Shown in pieces: positions 49,454 through 59,916 of a stretch of 64,000 nt of DNA; the first letter of the stretch is position 1, and each line of letters starts with the position of its first letter. Both the position numbers and the translations under genes were made by a program. A model generated the notes under the pieces. The model saw only the letters and a program-made list of their open reading frames with translations, did not search any database and was not told the DNA's origin. This DNA comes from Flavobacterium zhairuonense. Its GTDB lineage: Bacteria; Bacteroidota; Bacteroidia; Flavobacteriales; Flavobacteriaceae. The stretch covers positions 496,001 through 560,000 of the forward strand of contig NZ_SJSY01000075.1 of NCBI RefSeq assembly GCF_004352915.1, given 5' to 3'.

Positions 49454-49918
49454 ATGACATTTAAGGAAAAAGTTAACGAATTAATTACAGAAGCACTTCT
49501 GGAAAAGCCATCGATCTTTTTGATTGATCTTGCTGTTTCGGATTCTTTTAAAATTAGTGTTGGTTTAGACGGAGATAATGGAGTTGCGTTGCAGGATTGT
49601 ATTGATATCAGTCGTGCCATCGAAAACAATCTGGATCGTGAAGAGCAAGATTTTTCGCTAGAAGTAGCTTCGGTTGGAGTAGGATCTCCTTTGAAATTGA
49701 TTAGACAATACAAGAAAAATATTGGTAGAACGTTGATTGTTACTACAAATAATGAAAAAATTGAAGCAGAATTGGTAGAAGCTAACGATGTTTTCATAAT
49801 TTTGTCTTGGAAGGCAAGAGAACCGAAAAAAGTAGGAAAAGGAAAAGAAACAGTTCAAAAAGAGCAACAAATACCTTATACAGAGATAAAAGAGGCAATT
49901 GTTACAGTAACATTTTAA
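49454..49918 (+). CDS. rimP: Ribosome maturation factor RimP
   Basis: 154-residue RimP required for 30S assembly. It has [75 protein letters not shown] in outline, then an Sm-like C-terminal domain with [15 protein letters not shown] and [15 protein letters not shown]. Start at ATG 49454; an upstream ATG at 49418 would place the attenuator stem inside the coding region. It leads the rimP-nusA-infB operon. Confidence 0.93.
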   Translation: MTFKEKVNELITEALLEKPSIFLIDLAVSDSFKISVGLDGDNGVALQDCIDISRAIENNLDREEQDFSLEVASVGVGSPLKLIRQYKKNIGRTLIVTTNNEKIEAELVEANDVFIILSWKAREPKKVGKGKETVQKEQQIPYTEIKEAIVTVTF

Positions 49919-49931
49919 TTAAAGAATTCGC

Positions 49932-51185
49932 ATGGAAAATTTAGCATTAATCGATTCATTCTCAGAGTTTAAAGATAATAAACTTATTGATCGTGTAACG
50001 CTTATGGCAATTTTAGAGGACGTGTTTAGAAATGCATTGAAGAAAAAATACGGTTCAGATGAAAATTTCGATATTATCATAAATCCTGATAAAGGAGATA
50101 TGGAAATATGGAGAAGAAGAGTAATTGTTGCAGATGAGGATCTTGACTTTGAAAATGAAGAAATTACATTGACTGAAGCTAGAAAAATTGAAGCGGATTT
50201 TGAAATTGGAGAAGAGGTTTCTGAGGAAGTTAAATTGATTGATTTAGGAAGAAGAGCTATTTTAGCGCTTCGTCAAAACTTAATATCTAAAATTCACGAA
50301 CACGATAATACAAATCTTTACAAACAATTTAAAGATATTATTGGTGATATATATACAGCTGAAGTGCACCATGTACGCCCAAGAGTAGTGATCTTGGTTG
50401 ATGATGAAGGAAATGAGATTGTGCTTCCAAAAGAAAAACAAATTCCATCAGATTTCTTCCGTAAAGGAGATAATGTTCGCGGAATTATTGAAAGCGTTGA
50501 ATTAAAAGGAAACAAGCCTCAAATTATTATGTCTAGAACTTCAGAGAAGTTCTTGGAAAAATTATTTGAGCAAGAAATTCCAGAAGTTTTCGACGGATTA
50601 ATTACAGTGAAAAATGTAGTTCGTATCCCGGGTGAAAAAGCAAAAGTTGCTGTTGATTCTTATGATGATAGAATTGATCCAGTTGGAGCTTGCGTTGGGA
50701 TGAAGGGTTCTCGTATTCATGGAATTGTTCGTGAGCTTGGAAATGAAAATATTGATGTTATCAATTATACAAACAATATTCAATTATTTATTACAAGAGC
50801 ATTAAGCCCTGCAAAAGTTTCTTCGATCAAAATTGATGAGGAAAGCAAAAGAGCTGAAGTTTTCTTGAAATTAGAAGAGGTTTCTAAAGCAATTGGTAGA
50901 GGAGGTCACAACATTAAATTAGCGGGTCAATTGACGGGTTATGAGTTAGATGTTATTCGCGAAGGTGATGTGGCTGGAACTGTTGCAGATGAAGACGATG
51001 TTGAATTAACAGAGTTCTCTGATGAAATCGAAGAATGGGTAATTGAAGAGTTTGCAAAAATAGGTTTGGATACTGCAAAAAGTATCTTGAAACACGACGT
51101 AGAAGATTTAGTAAGAAGAACAGATTTAGAAGAGGAAACGATTCTAGATGTTATGAAGATACTAAAAGAGGAGTTTGATAGCTAG
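49932..51185 (+). CDS. nusA: Transcription termination/antitermination factor NusA
   Basis: 417 residues. The N-terminal RNA polymerase-binding domain (1-125) includes NALKKKYGSDENFDIIINPDKGDMEIWRRRVIV. An S1 domain follows (about 135-200, GDIYTAEVHHVRPRVVILVDDEGNEIVLPKEKQIP), then two KH domains with GACVGMKGSRIHGIVRELGNENIDVI and AIGRGGHNIKLAGQLTGYELDV. The C-terminal acidic repeats of E. coli NusA are reduced. Located 13 bp after rimP. Confidence 0.97.
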   Translation: MENLALIDSFSEFKDNKLIDRVTLMAILEDVFRNALKKKYGSDENFDIIINPDKGDMEIWRRRVIVADEDLDFENEEITLTEARKIEADFEIGEEVSEEVKLIDLGRRAILALRQNLISKIHEHDNTNLYKQFKDIIGDIYTAEVHHVRPRVVILVDDEGNEIVLPKEKQIPSDFFRKGDNVRGIIESVELKGNKPQIIMSRTSEKFLEKLFEQEIPEVFDGLITVKNVVRIPGEKAKVAVDSYDDRIDPVGACVGMKGSRIHGIVRELGNENIDVINYTNNIQLFITRALSPAKVSSIKIDEESKRAEVFLKLEEVSKAIGRGGHNIKLAGQLTGYELDVIREGDVAGTVADEDDVELTEFSDEIEEWVIEEFAKIGLDTAKSILKHDVEDLVRRTDLEEETILDVMKILKEEFDS

Positions 51186-51243
51186 AAAATAGCTGATATC
51201 TGCTCTAACAACACAACTAAAAAGGTAATAATAAAAAGGTTAT

Positions 51244-54132
51244 ATGTCTGAAGAGAGAGTAATAAGAATAAACAAGGTTTTAAGGGAATTAAATATTTCG
51301 TTAGAAAGAGCTGTTGATTATCTAAAAGATAAGGGAATTGCTATTGATGCAAATCCGAACGCTAAAATTTCTGACAGTGAATTTAATATCCTACAAAGCC
51401 AATTTGCGGGCGATAAGGGGAATAAGGAAGCTTCTAAAGAGGTAGGAGAGGAGAAAAGAAAAGAAAAAGAAGCATTGCGTGTTGAGCGTGAGAAAGAAAT
51501 TGAAGACAAACGCAGACAAGAAGAGGAGCGTCAAAAACAGCAAGAAATAATTAAAGCGAGAGCCGTTGTTTCAGGACCTGTACAAGTTGGTAAAATTGAC
51601 CTAAATCCGAAAAAACCTGCAATTGCTCCTTCTGAGGAAACAGCAAAAGTTGAAGAGCCAAAAACTGTTGCTGCACCTGTGCAGCCAGAAAAACCAGTTC
51701 AGGCTGAAACTGTAAAACCTGAACCTGTTACTGCGACTCCGGTTGTGGAGGCAAAAAAGGAAGAACCTATTATTACGGAGAAAAAAGAAGTTAAAGCAGA
51801 ATCGTCTAAAGTTGCTCAGGAACCAATCGTGTCTACTGATCCGGCAACTTCAGAAGAGACTATCACTACTCAATATCAAAAGCTTTCAGGAACAACTCTT
51901 ACGGGTCAAACAATTGATTTGTCTCAGTTTAATAAACCAAAGAAAAAGAAAGAAGATCCTAAAGCGGCTCAAAATAAACCTGGGGTGCCAGGGGCGGGAG
52001 GAAACAACGCAAATAAAAATAAGCGTAAAAGAATTGCTCCTAAACCAGGAATGCCTGGTGCGCCAAAGCCACCAACAGGTAATAATAACAATGCTCCAGG
52101 AACGCCAAATCCTAATAAGATAACTCCAAATAATAACAATAGTGGAGGTGGTTTCAATGCAAATAGAAGCCAAAGACCTGGATTTGTAAAAGGAAACCGT
52201 CCTGCAATTGTGGCTAAAGTTGAGCCAACAGAAGAAGAAGTAAAAAACCAAATTAGAGAAACTCTTGAAAAACTTCAAGGTAAAGGAGGGAAATCTAAAG
52301 CGGCAAAATATAGAAGAGATAAAAGAGAAACGCACCGTCAGAAATCTGATGATGAGCAAAGAGCGCTTGACGAAGGAAGTAAAACTATTAAAGTTACCGA
52401 GTTCGTTACTGTAGGTGAAATTGCAATTATGATGGATGTGCCGATTACTAAAGTAATTGGAACTTGTATGTCTCTTGGTATCATGGTTACAATGAACCAA
52501 CGTCTAGATGCAGAAACGTTAACTATTGTGGCGGATGAATTTGGTTACGATGTTGAATTCATTACGGTAGATATTGAAGAAGCGATAGAAGTTGTAGAAG
52601 ATAGAGAGGAAGATTTAGTAACAAGAGCGCCAATTGTAACAGTAATGGGTCACGTTGACCACGGTAAAACATCTTTGCTGGATTATATTCGTAAAGAAAA
52701 TGTTATCGCTGGTGAGTCTGGAGGTATTACACAGCACATTGGGGCATATGGAGTTACGTTGGATAACGGACAAAAAATCGCATTCTTAGATACTCCGGGT
52801 CACGAGGCGTTTACCGCAATGCGTGCACGTGGAGCTCAAGTTACGGATATTGCAATTATCGTAGTAGCGGCGGATGATGATATCATGCCACAAACAAAAG
52901 AAGCAATTTCGCACGCACAGGCTGCGGGAGTACCAATTATATTTGCGATCAATAAAATTGATAAACCAAATGCGAATGTTGATAAAATTAAAGAGCGTTT
53001 GGCTGGTATGAATTTACTTGTTGAAGATTGGGGTGGAAAAATTCAGTCACATGATATTTCTGCAAAAGTCGGAACAGGAGTTAAAGAATTGCTAGAGAAA
53101 GTTTTATTAGAAGCAGAGATCTTAGATCTAAAAGCAAATCCAAATAAAGCAGCTCAAGGAACTGTTGTTGAAGCTTACTTAGATAAAGGAAAAGGATATG
53201 TTTCTACAATTTTAGTACAACAAGGTACTTTGAAAATTGGAGATTATATGCTTGCTGGTAAACATCATGGTAAAGTGAAAGCGATGCATGATGAAAGAGG
53301 GCATACGATTTTGTCAGCTGGTCCTTCAACTCCAGTATCTGTTTTAGGTTTGGATGGAGCTCCAACAGCGGGCGATAAGTTTAATGTATTCGAAGATGAA
53401 AAAGAAGCGAAACAAATTGCATCTAAACGTTCTCAATTAATGCGTGAACAATCTGTTCGTACTCAAAGACATATTACACTTGATGAAATTGGACGTCGTA
53501 TTGCTTTAGGCCAGTTTAAAGAATTAAATGTAATCCTTAAAGGAGACGTGGATGGTTCTGTTGAAGCATTATCAGACTCGTTCTCTAAGCTTTCTACAGA
53601 AGAAGTTCAAATCAATATTATTCATAAAGGTGTTGGTGCGATTACAGAAACCGATGTTAACTTAGCTTCTGCGTCAGATGCAATCATCATCGGATTTAAC
53701 GTTCGTCCTGCTGGAAATGCTAGACAGCTTGCTGATAAAGAAGAAATTGATATCCGTTACTATTCTATTATTTATGCTGCGATCGATGACTTGAAAGATG
53801 CAATGGAAGGAATGTTGGCGCCAGAAATGAAAGAAGAAGTTTTAGGTAATGCTGAAATTCGTGAGATTTTCAAAATTTCTAAAGTAGGTTCTATTGCTGG
53901 ATGTATGGTAACTGATGGTAAGATCTTGAGAACTTCTAAGATTAGAGTTATTAGAGATGGAGTTGTGGTTCATACAGGTGAATTAGTTGCCTTAAAACGT
54001 TTCAAAGACGATGTTAAAGAAGTGACTAAAGGTTACGATTGTGGTATTCAGATAAAAGGATTTAATGACATCGAAATTAATGATGTTATTGAGGCTTACC
54101 ATGAAGTGGCAATCAAAAAGAAATTGAAATAA
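51244..54132 (+). CDS. infB: Translation initiation factor IF-2
   Basis: 962 residues. An N-terminal IF2_N module ([23 protein letters not shown]) is followed by a long low-complexity Glu/Lys/Pro/Ala/Asn-rich linker (about 60-340). A second IF2_N-like segment ([39 protein letters not shown]) precedes the GTPase domain: G1 [10 protein letters not shown] near 468, G3 DTPGHEAF, G4 NKIDKP. Domains II and IV then bind initiator tRNA. Length is normal for this phylum. Confidence 0.98.
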   Translation: MSEERVIRINKVLRELNISLERAVDYLKDKGIAIDANPNAKISDSEFNILQSQFAGDKGNKEASKEVGEEKRKEKEALRVEREKEIEDKRRQEEERQKQQEIIKARAVVSGPVQVGKIDLNPKKPAIAPSEETAKVEEPKTVAAPVQPEKPVQAETVKPEPVTATPVVEAKKEEPIITEKKEVKAESSKVAQEPIVSTDPATSEETITTQYQKLSGTTLTGQTIDLSQFNKPKKKKEDPKAAQNKPGVPGAGGNNANKNKRKRIAPKPGMPGAPKPPTGNNNNAPGTPNPNKITPNNNNSGGGFNANRSQRPGFVKGNRPAIVAKVEPTEEEVKNQIRETLEKLQGKGGKSKAAKYRRDKRETHRQKSDDEQRALDEGSKTIKVTEFVTVGEIAIMMDVPITKVIGTCMSLGIMVTMNQRLDAETLTIVADEFGYDVEFITVDIEEAIEVVEDREEDLVTRAPIVTVMGHVDHGKTSLLDYIRKENVIAGESGGITQHIGAYGVTLDNGQKIAFLDTPGHEAFTAMRARGAQVTDIAIIVVAADDDIMPQTKEAISHAQAAGVPIIFAINKIDKPNANVDKIKERLAGMNLLVEDWGGKIQSHDISAKVGTGVKELLEKVLLEAEILDLKANPNKAAQGTVVEAYLDKGKGYVSTILVQQGTLKIGDYMLAGKHHGKVKAMHDERGHTILSAGPSTPVSVLGLDGAPTAGDKFNVFEDEKEAKQIASKRSQLMREQSVRTQRHITLDEIGRRIALGQFKELNVILKGDVDGSVEALSDSFSKLSTEEVQINIIHKGVGAITETDVNLASASDAIIIGFNVRPAGNARQLADKEEIDIRYYSIIYAAIDDLKDAMEGMLAPEMKEEVLGNAEIREIFKISKVGSIAGCMVTDGKILRTSKIRVIRDGVVVHTGELVALKRFKDDVKEVTKGYDCGIQIKGFNDIEINDVIEAYHEVAIKKKLK

Positions 54133-54150
54133 TATTTAGTTAATATACAG

Positions 54151-54180
54151 AAAGCTCCAATGAAAATTGGGGCTTTTTTT
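54151..54180 (+). terminator. Terminator of the rimP-nusA-infB operon
   Basis: AAAGCTCCAA and TTGGGGCTTT stem around TGAAAA, followed by Ts, 18 bp after the infB stop. Confidence 0.85.
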
Positions 54181-54240
54181 ATGCGTTATCTTGATGAAAA
54201 ATGCTTTTATGTAAAGTTGTTCGTTTTTCTGAAATTTTGC

Positions 54241-54248
54241 TATTTTTG
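54241..54248 (+). promoter_or_regulatory. -7 element of the DUF4920 gene
   Basis: TATTTTTG with TTG 21 nt upstream (54217-54219), 17 nt before the ATG at 54266. Confidence 0.55.
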
Positions 54249-54265
54249 ATTAAAATTATTTGATT

Positions 54266-54775
54266 ATGAAACAGTTTTTATATTCAGCTTTGTTTTTTAT
54301 TGGTATTTCTACTTTGTCTTTTTCTCAAGAAGCTGTAGAGAAAAGTGCTCCACCAGCAGGAAATGCGACAGTAGGTGATTTTTATGGAGATGATGTTTCT
54401 AGTGTTTCTGTCGATAAAGCAATTTCTGTTGAAAAACTGGAAGGGGAATTTAAAGATCAAAAAAGTATAAAGAATGTTGCTGTAAAGGGAATGGTAACTG
54501 ATGTTTGCGAAAAAAGAGGATGTTGGGTGACGATTAAAACCGAAAATGGATCTTCTTTTTTTGTTAAAATGAAAGACTACGCATTTTTTGTACCGACCGC
54601 TTTAAAGGGCAAAAATGTAGTTTTGGAAGGAAATGCAGAGAAAAAAATAACTTCTGTTGATGAGTTGAAACATTATGCAAAAGATGCTAAAAAATCACCT
54701 GCTGAAATAAATGCGATTACTATGCCTAAAGAAGAAATTCGTTTTATGGCGAGTGGAATCAAAGTGGTAAATTAA
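54266..54775 (+). CDS. DUF4920 secreted protein
   Basis: 169 residues with a signal peptide MKQFLYSALFFIGISTLSFSQ. The mature domain matches DUF4920: FYGDDVSSVSVDKAISVEKLEGE, VKGMVTDVCEKRGCWVTIKTENGSSFFVKMKDYAFFVPTALKGKNVVLEGNAE. The CxxxxGCW motif could bind a metal or form a disulfide. Function unknown. Start at ATG 54266, since the more distant TTG adds two residues only. Confidence 0.87.
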   Translation: MKQFLYSALFFIGISTLSFSQEAVEKSAPPAGNATVGDFYGDDVSSVSVDKAISVEKLEGEFKDQKSIKNVAVKGMVTDVCEKRGCWVTIKTENGSSFFVKMKDYAFFVPTALKGKNVVLEGNAEKKITSVDELKHYAKDAKKSPAEINAITMPKEEIRFMASGIKVVN

Positions 54776-54790
54776 CTTGAATAACGAGAT

Positions 54791-54827
54791 AAAAAAAAGA
54801 GCGAGATTAAATCTCGCTCTTTTTTTT
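54791..54827. terminator. Bidirectional terminator
   Basis: AAAAAAAAGAGCGAGAT and ATCTCGCTCTTTTTTTT form a perfect stem around TAA between convergent genes. Confidence 0.92.
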
Positions 54828-54842
54828 GTTAGAAGTATTAGG

Positions 54843-55232
54843 CTATTTTCCTGGCTTAAGCAAAAAGACATTTTTGTATCTGTTTTTTATATCTGCCAAA
54901 TTTCGTTCAGCCTCTATTCTGGTTTTGAAATTTCCAACTATTACTTTGTAATTTGGTGTATTGAAAATTATCGTTCCGTCAATGTTGCTGTATTCTCTTT
55001 TGAAATCAGATAACGTTTTCTTCGCTTCGTCACTTTTGCCACTGAAAATTTGAATTCGGTAGGTGTCGTTTGTACTTATTGATGTGTTAATTTTGCGCTT
55101 CTCTATCAATAGTTGCTCGAATTTAGGGTCTTGATTTACTGTTAAATTTTGATCCTGAGCATGAATATTATATGCTAATGTGAATAGAGTCAGTGTGAAG
55201 AAAACTCTTTTTGAAGGGGTTAAAATTCTCAT
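54843..55232 (-). CDS. SPOR domain-containing protein
   Basis: 129 residues with a signal peptide (MRILTPSKRVFFTLTLFTLAYNIHAQ) and a C-terminal SPOR domain (about 58-125: YRIQIFSGKSDEAKKTLSDFKREYSNIDGTIIFNTPNYKVIVGNFKTRIEAERNLADIKNRYKNVFLL), which binds denuded peptidoglycan glycan strands. Start at ATG 55232, as the more distant start is TTG. Predicted periplasmic; partner unknown. Confidence 0.9.
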   Translation of the reverse strand: MRILTPSKRVFFTLTLFTLAYNIHAQDQNLTVNQDPKFEQLLIEKRKINTSISTNDTYRIQIFSGKSDEAKKTLSDFKREYSNIDGTIIFNTPNYKVIVGNFKTRIEAERNLADIKNRYKNVFLLKPGK

Positions 55233-55334
55233 AATGTGATGGTTTTTATGCAAAAATACTATTTAAAGTTTGTGTGGAAAATTTTAATATTATTTAGAAT
55301 TGATATAAATTGATATTTAAGACTATTTTAAGGT

Positions 55335-55364
55335 TTTGAGAATAGTTCATAAGTCGTATTTTTG
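55335..55364 (+). promoter_or_regulatory. Promoter of the act operon
   Basis: TTTG (55335-55338), 18 nt, then TATTTTTG (55357-55364), 86 nt upstream of the actA ATG. A long leader of about 80 nt follows with no clear structure. Confidence 0.65.
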
Positions 55365-55450
55365 TGCAAGTTTTAAAAGAGGGTATAAGTTTTTACGAAT
55401 TTATTACAGTAAAAATCATACCAAAAATTAGTAGATAATTATTATACTAT

Positions 55451-56785
55451 ATGAAAAAGGTGGGTAACCATAATTCGATCTCAAGAAAATTGCTGCTTAG
55501 CTTATCGCTAACGCTTATTTTCTCCCTAACTTCATTTGCTCAAGATCCTGCTGCAGCTCCTGCGGCGCCTGAAGCTGCTGCTCCGGCTGCGACATCTGGT
55601 GGAGATCCGGTAAAAGGGAAAGAACTTTTTAATGCAAATTGCGCTGCATGTCACAAATTAGATGCTAAATCAACAGGTCCTGCGTTAAGAGGAGTTGCTG
55701 AAAGGCATGAAATGGCTTGGATTTACAAGTGGGTGCACAACAGTTCTGATATGATTAAATCAGGCGATGCTGCTGCTGTTAAGCTTTTTGAAGAAAACAA
55801 CAAGGCAGTAATGACTTCGTTTCCTCAATTATCTGAAGGAGATATTGATAATATTATAGCTTATACTTCTGAGAAAAAACCTGAACCTGTTGCTGCGGCT
55901 GGTGGTGCTGCGACTCCTCCGGGAACTAACGTAGAAAGCGGTTCAATTTCTAATAATGTTATTTTAGGAGCTCTTGCTCTAGTAATGGCTATTTTGGTTG
56001 TTATGTTGTTCATGGTGAACAAAGTATTGACTAAAGTGGCTAATAAAAATGGTATCGAAGTAGGTCCTAAAGAAGAAAGATTGCCGATCTGGAAAGCTTT
56101 CGCTAAAAACCAATTCTTGGTGTTAGTTACTTCGATTTTCTTGCTTCTTGCTAGTGGTTATTTTGTTTATGGATATTTAATGCAAGTTGGTGTGGATCAA
56201 AACTATGAGCCAATTCAGCCAATTCACTATTCTCATAAAATTCACGCTGGAGATAACGAGATCAATTGTAAATATTGTCACTCGGCAGCTCGTGTTAGTA
56301 AAACTGCAGGTATTCCTTCTTTGAATGTTTGTATGAACTGTCACAAGAATATTTCTGAAGTTGCTGAAACAACTGCTACTCCTGAGTACAGTAAAGCTTT
56401 CTACGATGCTCAAATTCAAAAATTATACGATGCTGTTGGTTGGGATAAAACTAAACAAGCATATACTGGAAAAACACAACCTGTAAAATGGGTTCGTATT
56501 CATAATCTTCCTGATTTTGTATATTTCAACCACTCACAACACGTTTCTGTTGCGGGAATTGAGTGTCAAACTTGTCATGGTCCGGTACAAGAATTTGAAA
56601 TCATGAAGCAATATTCTAAATTAACAATGGGATGGTGTGTGGATTGCCACAGAAAAACTGATGTTAAGATGGAAGGTAATGCTTACTATGATAAAATTCA
56701 CGCTGAACTTTCTAAAAAATACGGTGTAGAGAAATTAACTGCAGCGCAAATGGGAGGTTTAGAATGCGGTAAATGCCACTATTAA
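55451..56785 (+). CDS. actA: ActA: multiheme cytochrome c subunit of alternative complex III, fused to a mono-heme cytochrome c
   Basis: 444 residues. A signal peptide ending SFAQ is followed by an Ala/Pro linker and a class I cytochrome c domain (GDPVKGKELFNANCAACHKLDAKSTGPALRG). A membrane segment (about 178-198) and a second (about 225-245) then lead to the ActA domain with five CxxCH motifs: CKYCHS, CMNCHK, CQTCHG, CVDCHR and CGKCHY. Six hemes in total. It belongs to the complex that passes electrons from quinol to an oxidase. The N-terminal cytochrome fusion is known in Bacteroidota. First gene of the operon. Confidence 0.93.
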   Translation: MKKVGNHNSISRKLLLSLSLTLIFSLTSFAQDPAAAPAAPEAAAPAATSGGDPVKGKELFNANCAACHKLDAKSTGPALRGVAERHEMAWIYKWVHNSSDMIKSGDAAAVKLFEENNKAVMTSFPQLSEGDIDNIIAYTSEKKPEPVAAAGGAATPPGTNVESGSISNNVILGALALVMAILVVMLFMVNKVLTKVANKNGIEVGPKEERLPIWKAFAKNQFLVLVTSIFLLLASGYFVYGYLMQVGVDQNYEPIQPIHYSHKIHAGDNEINCKYCHSAARVSKTAGIPSLNVCMNCHKNISEVAETTATPEYSKAFYDAQIQKLYDAVGWDKTKQAYTGKTQPVKWVRIHNLPDFVYFNHSQHVSVAGIECQTCHGPVQEFEIMKQYSKLTMGWCVDCHRKTDVKMEGNAYYDKIHAELSKKYGVEKLTAAQMGGLECGKCHY

Positions 56786-56817
56786 TCGAATTATTAAGAT
56801 TTTAATATTTATATACA

Positions 56818-59800
56818 ATGTCATCAAACAAAAAATACTGGAAAAGTGTTGAAGAACTAGAGAATGGTTCTATTGTTGAGGCGCTTAGAAATAACGAATT
56901 TGTTGAAGAGATTCCTACAGATGAATTCTTAGGAAATGCTGAAGCTTTGGCTACATCAGGAACTTCACGTCGTGACTTTTTAAAGTACGTAGGATTTAGT
57001 ACTGCAGCTGTTACACTTGCTGCTTGTGAAGGTCCTGTGCACAAGTCTATCCCTTATGTTTTACAACCAGAACAAATCATTCCTGGTGTTGCTGATTACT
57101 ATGCAACTACAGTTTTTGATGGTTTTGATTTTGCAAATCTTTTGATTAAAACTCGCGAGGGTCGTCCAATCAAAGTTGAAAACAACACTATTGAAGGTGC
57201 TAAATTTGCAGCTAATGCTAGAATTCACGCATCAATCTTAGGATTATACGATAGTGCTCGTTTGAGTGAGCCAAAATTAAAAGGGCAAAAAAGCAGCTGG
57301 TCTGCTGTTGATTTGCAAATCAAATCAAGCCTTGCTAAAGCAAAAGCAAAAGGAGGACAAGTGGTATTGTTGACAAATACATTAGCAAGTCCATCTACTG
57401 AGAAATTGATAGGTGAGTTCATTGCTAAAAATCCTAATGCAAAACACGTTGTTTATGACGCGGTTTCTTCTTCAGAAGCTTTAGATGCATTTGAGGCAGT
57501 GTATGGAGAAAGAGCCTTGGTTGATTACGATTTTTCAAAAGCTTCTTTAATTGTATCTGTTGGTGCTGACTTCTTAGGAGATTGGCAAGGTGGAGGATAT
57601 GATTCTGGATATGCAAAAGGTAGAATTCCTTCTGGAGCTGAAGGCGCTAAAGTAATGTCTCGCCATATTCAGTTTGAATCAAATATGACTTTATCTGGAG
57701 CAGCAGCTGATAAGCGTGTTCCAATGACTACAGCTGATCAAAAACAAGCTTTAGTTCAAATATATAATATTATAGTAGGTGCTTCTGTGCCTGTTGCTTT
57801 AGTAGGTAAGCTTAAAGATGAAGCAGTTAAAACTGCTCAACAATTAAAGCTTGCTGGTGCTAATGGAGTTTTGGTTTCTGGAATTGAAGATAAAAACGCT
57901 CAGTTATTAGTGTTGGCAATCAACCAGAAATTGGCTAGTGAGTCTTTCAGTACTGCTGGAACAAGACAAATTAGAAAAGGTTCTAATGCTGCTGTAGCTC
58001 AATTGTTAAAAGATATGAATGCAGGAAGTGTTCATACTTTGATTATGAGTGGAATCAATCCTGCTTACACATTGGCTGATTCAGCTTCTTTTGTTTCTGG
58101 ATTGAAAAAAGTGGATACATCAGTTGCTTTTTCTTTGAAAGAAGATGAAACTGCTTCTATCACTACTATAGCTGCTCCAGCGCCTCATTATTTAGAGTCT
58201 TGGGGTGATGTAATGATTACTAAAGGGACTTATGCTTTGACACAGCCAACTATTCGTCCAATCTTTAATACAAAACAATTTCAAGATGTTTTATTGTCTT
58301 TAAATGGTGTTGGTGGAACTTTCTACGATTACCTTAAAGCTAATTCAGCTAGTTTAATTGCTGGTTCTTCTTGGAATAAAGTATTACATGATGGTGTTTT
58401 AGTAACGGGTTCTGCGGCTTTAGCTGGTGGATCTTATGATTTTGCTGGTGCTGCAAGTGCTCTTGCTAGTGCTAAATCTGCTGGTGGATTAGAATTAGTA
58501 TTGTATACTAAAACAGGTATGGGTGACGGTCAACATGCAAACAATCCTTGGTTGCAAGAGTTTCCAGATCCAATCACAAGAGTTTCTTGGGATAACTATG
58601 TTACTGTTTCTAATGCAGATGCTAAGAAATACGATTTATCAAATGAGATCGTTGCTAATGGTGGTTTAAACGGAAGTTATGCTACAATTACAACAGCTGA
58701 TGGTGTAAAGATTGAAAATGTTCCGGTTATTGTTCAACCAGGACAAGCTGTTGGAACTATCGGTTTGGCAGTTGGATACGGTCGTAAAGCATCTTTGAAA
58801 GAAGAAATGCAAGTAGGTGTTAATGCTTACGCTTTATATAAAAACTTCAATAATGTTCAATCTGTTACTTTAGCAAAGGCTAATGGTGTTCATGAGTTTG
58901 CTTGTGTACAAGGACAAAAAACATTAATGGGTAGAGGGGATATCATTAAAGAAACTACCCTAAAAATATTCAATTCTGAAGATGCAGAACATTGGAATGA
59001 AAAACCAATGGTATCTTTAGATCACCAAGAGGTTGAAGCTACAACTGTAGATCTTTGGGAATCATTTGATCGTACAACTGGTCATCATTTCAATCTTTCA
59101 ATTGACTTAAATGCTTGTACTGGATGTGGGGCTTGCGTTATTGCTTGTCATGCTGAAAACAACGTTCCTGTTGTAGGTAAAGCAGAGGTAAGAAGAAGCC
59201 GTGATATGCACTGGTTACGTATCGATAGATATTATTCTTCTGAAAGCACTTTTGAAGGTGATAACAAGAGAAAAGAAGGTATTGCTGGTCTATCTAGTTC
59301 ATTGTCTACATTCAATGAAATGGAGAAAGCAGGTGAAAATCCTCAAGTTGCATTCCAGCCTGTAATGTGTCAACACTGTAACCATGCACCATGTGAAACA
59401 GTTTGTCCAGTTGCTGCAACTTCTCACGGCCGTGAAGGTCAAAACCATATGGCTTACAACAGATGTGTTGGTACTCGTTACTGTGCTAACAACTGTCCAT
59501 ATAAAGTACGTCGTTTTAACTGGTTCTTATACAACAAAAACAGCGAGTTCGATTATCACATGAACAATGATTTAGGCCGTATGGTATTAAATCCTGATGT
59601 TAACGTTCGTTCTCGTGGTGTTATGGAGAAATGTTCTATGTGTATCCAAATGACACAAGCTACTAAATTAAAAGCTAAAAACGAAGGTCGTCCTGTAAGA
59701 GATGGCGAATTCCAAACAGCTTGTTCAAGTGCTTGTTCTTCTGGAGCGATGATATTTGGTGATGTAAATGATAAAGAAAGTAAAGTTGCAGAATTGGCAG

Positions 59801-59883
59801 CTGATGCAAGATCTTACCACTTATTGGAGCATGTAGGAACAAAACCTAATGTGGTTTACCATGTTAAAGTTAGAAATACTTAG
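56818..59883 (+). CDS. actB: ActB: molybdopterin-oxidoreductase-like iron-sulfur subunit
   Basis: 1021 residues. A Tat motif RRDFLKYVGFSTAAVTLAAC lies near residue 45, followed by a large N-terminal region homologous to molybdopterin oxidoreductases but used structurally. The C-terminal part (about 760-1010) is ferredoxin-like: LNACTGCGACVIACHAENNVP, CQHCNHAPCETVCPVAATSHG, CVGTRYCANNCPYKVRRFNW and MEKCSMCIQM with CSSACSSGAM. These bind [4Fe-4S] and [3Fe-4S] clusters between quinol and the heme subunits. Exported folded by Tat. Confidence 0.95.
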   Translation: MSSNKKYWKSVEELENGSIVEALRNNEFVEEIPTDEFLGNAEALATSGTSRRDFLKYVGFSTAAVTLAACEGPVHKSIPYVLQPEQIIPGVADYYATTVFDGFDFANLLIKTREGRPIKVENNTIEGAKFAANARIHASILGLYDSARLSEPKLKGQKSSWSAVDLQIKSSLAKAKAKGGQVVLLTNTLASPSTEKLIGEFIAKNPNAKHVVYDAVSSSEALDAFEAVYGERALVDYDFSKASLIVSVGADFLGDWQGGGYDSGYAKGRIPSGAEGAKVMSRHIQFESNMTLSGAAADKRVPMTTADQKQALVQIYNIIVGASVPVALVGKLKDEAVKTAQQLKLAGANGVLVSGIEDKNAQLLVLAINQKLASESFSTAGTRQIRKGSNAAVAQLLKDMNAGSVHTLIMSGINPAYTLADSASFVSGLKKVDTSVAFSLKEDETASITTIAAPAPHYLESWGDVMITKGTYALTQPTIRPIFNTKQFQDVLLSLNGVGGTFYDYLKANSASLIAGSSWNKVLHDGVLVTGSAALAGGSYDFAGAASALASAKSAGGLELVLYTKTGMGDGQHANNPWLQEFPDPITRVSWDNYVTVSNADAKKYDLSNEIVANGGLNGSYATITTADGVKIENVPVIVQPGQAVGTIGLAVGYGRKASLKEEMQVGVNAYALYKNFNNVQSVTLAKANGVHEFACVQGQKTLMGRGDIIKETTLKIFNSEDAEHWNEKPMVSLDHQEVEATTVDLWESFDRTTGHHFNLSIDLNACTGCGACVIACHAENNVPVVGKAEVRRSRDMHWLRIDRYYSSESTFEGDNKRKEGIAGLSSSLSTFNEMEKAGENPQVAFQPVMCQHCNHAPCETVCPVAATSHGREGQNHMAYNRCVGTRYCANNCPYKVRRFNWFLYNKNSEFDYHMNNDLGRMVLNPDVNVRSRGVMEKCSMCIQMTQATKLKAKNEGRPVRDGEFQTACSSACSSGAMIFGDVNDKESKVAELAADARSYHLLEHVGTKPNVVYHVKVRNT

Positions 59884-59916
59884 TAAATTATTAATTAAGA
59901 AACAATATAAAGGATT

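Noticed and set aside
51743-52500. Open frames in other phases across the infB linker
   Set aside because: They are low-complexity shadows of the Lys/Glu/Asn-rich infB coding sequence, with no start context or recognisable domain.
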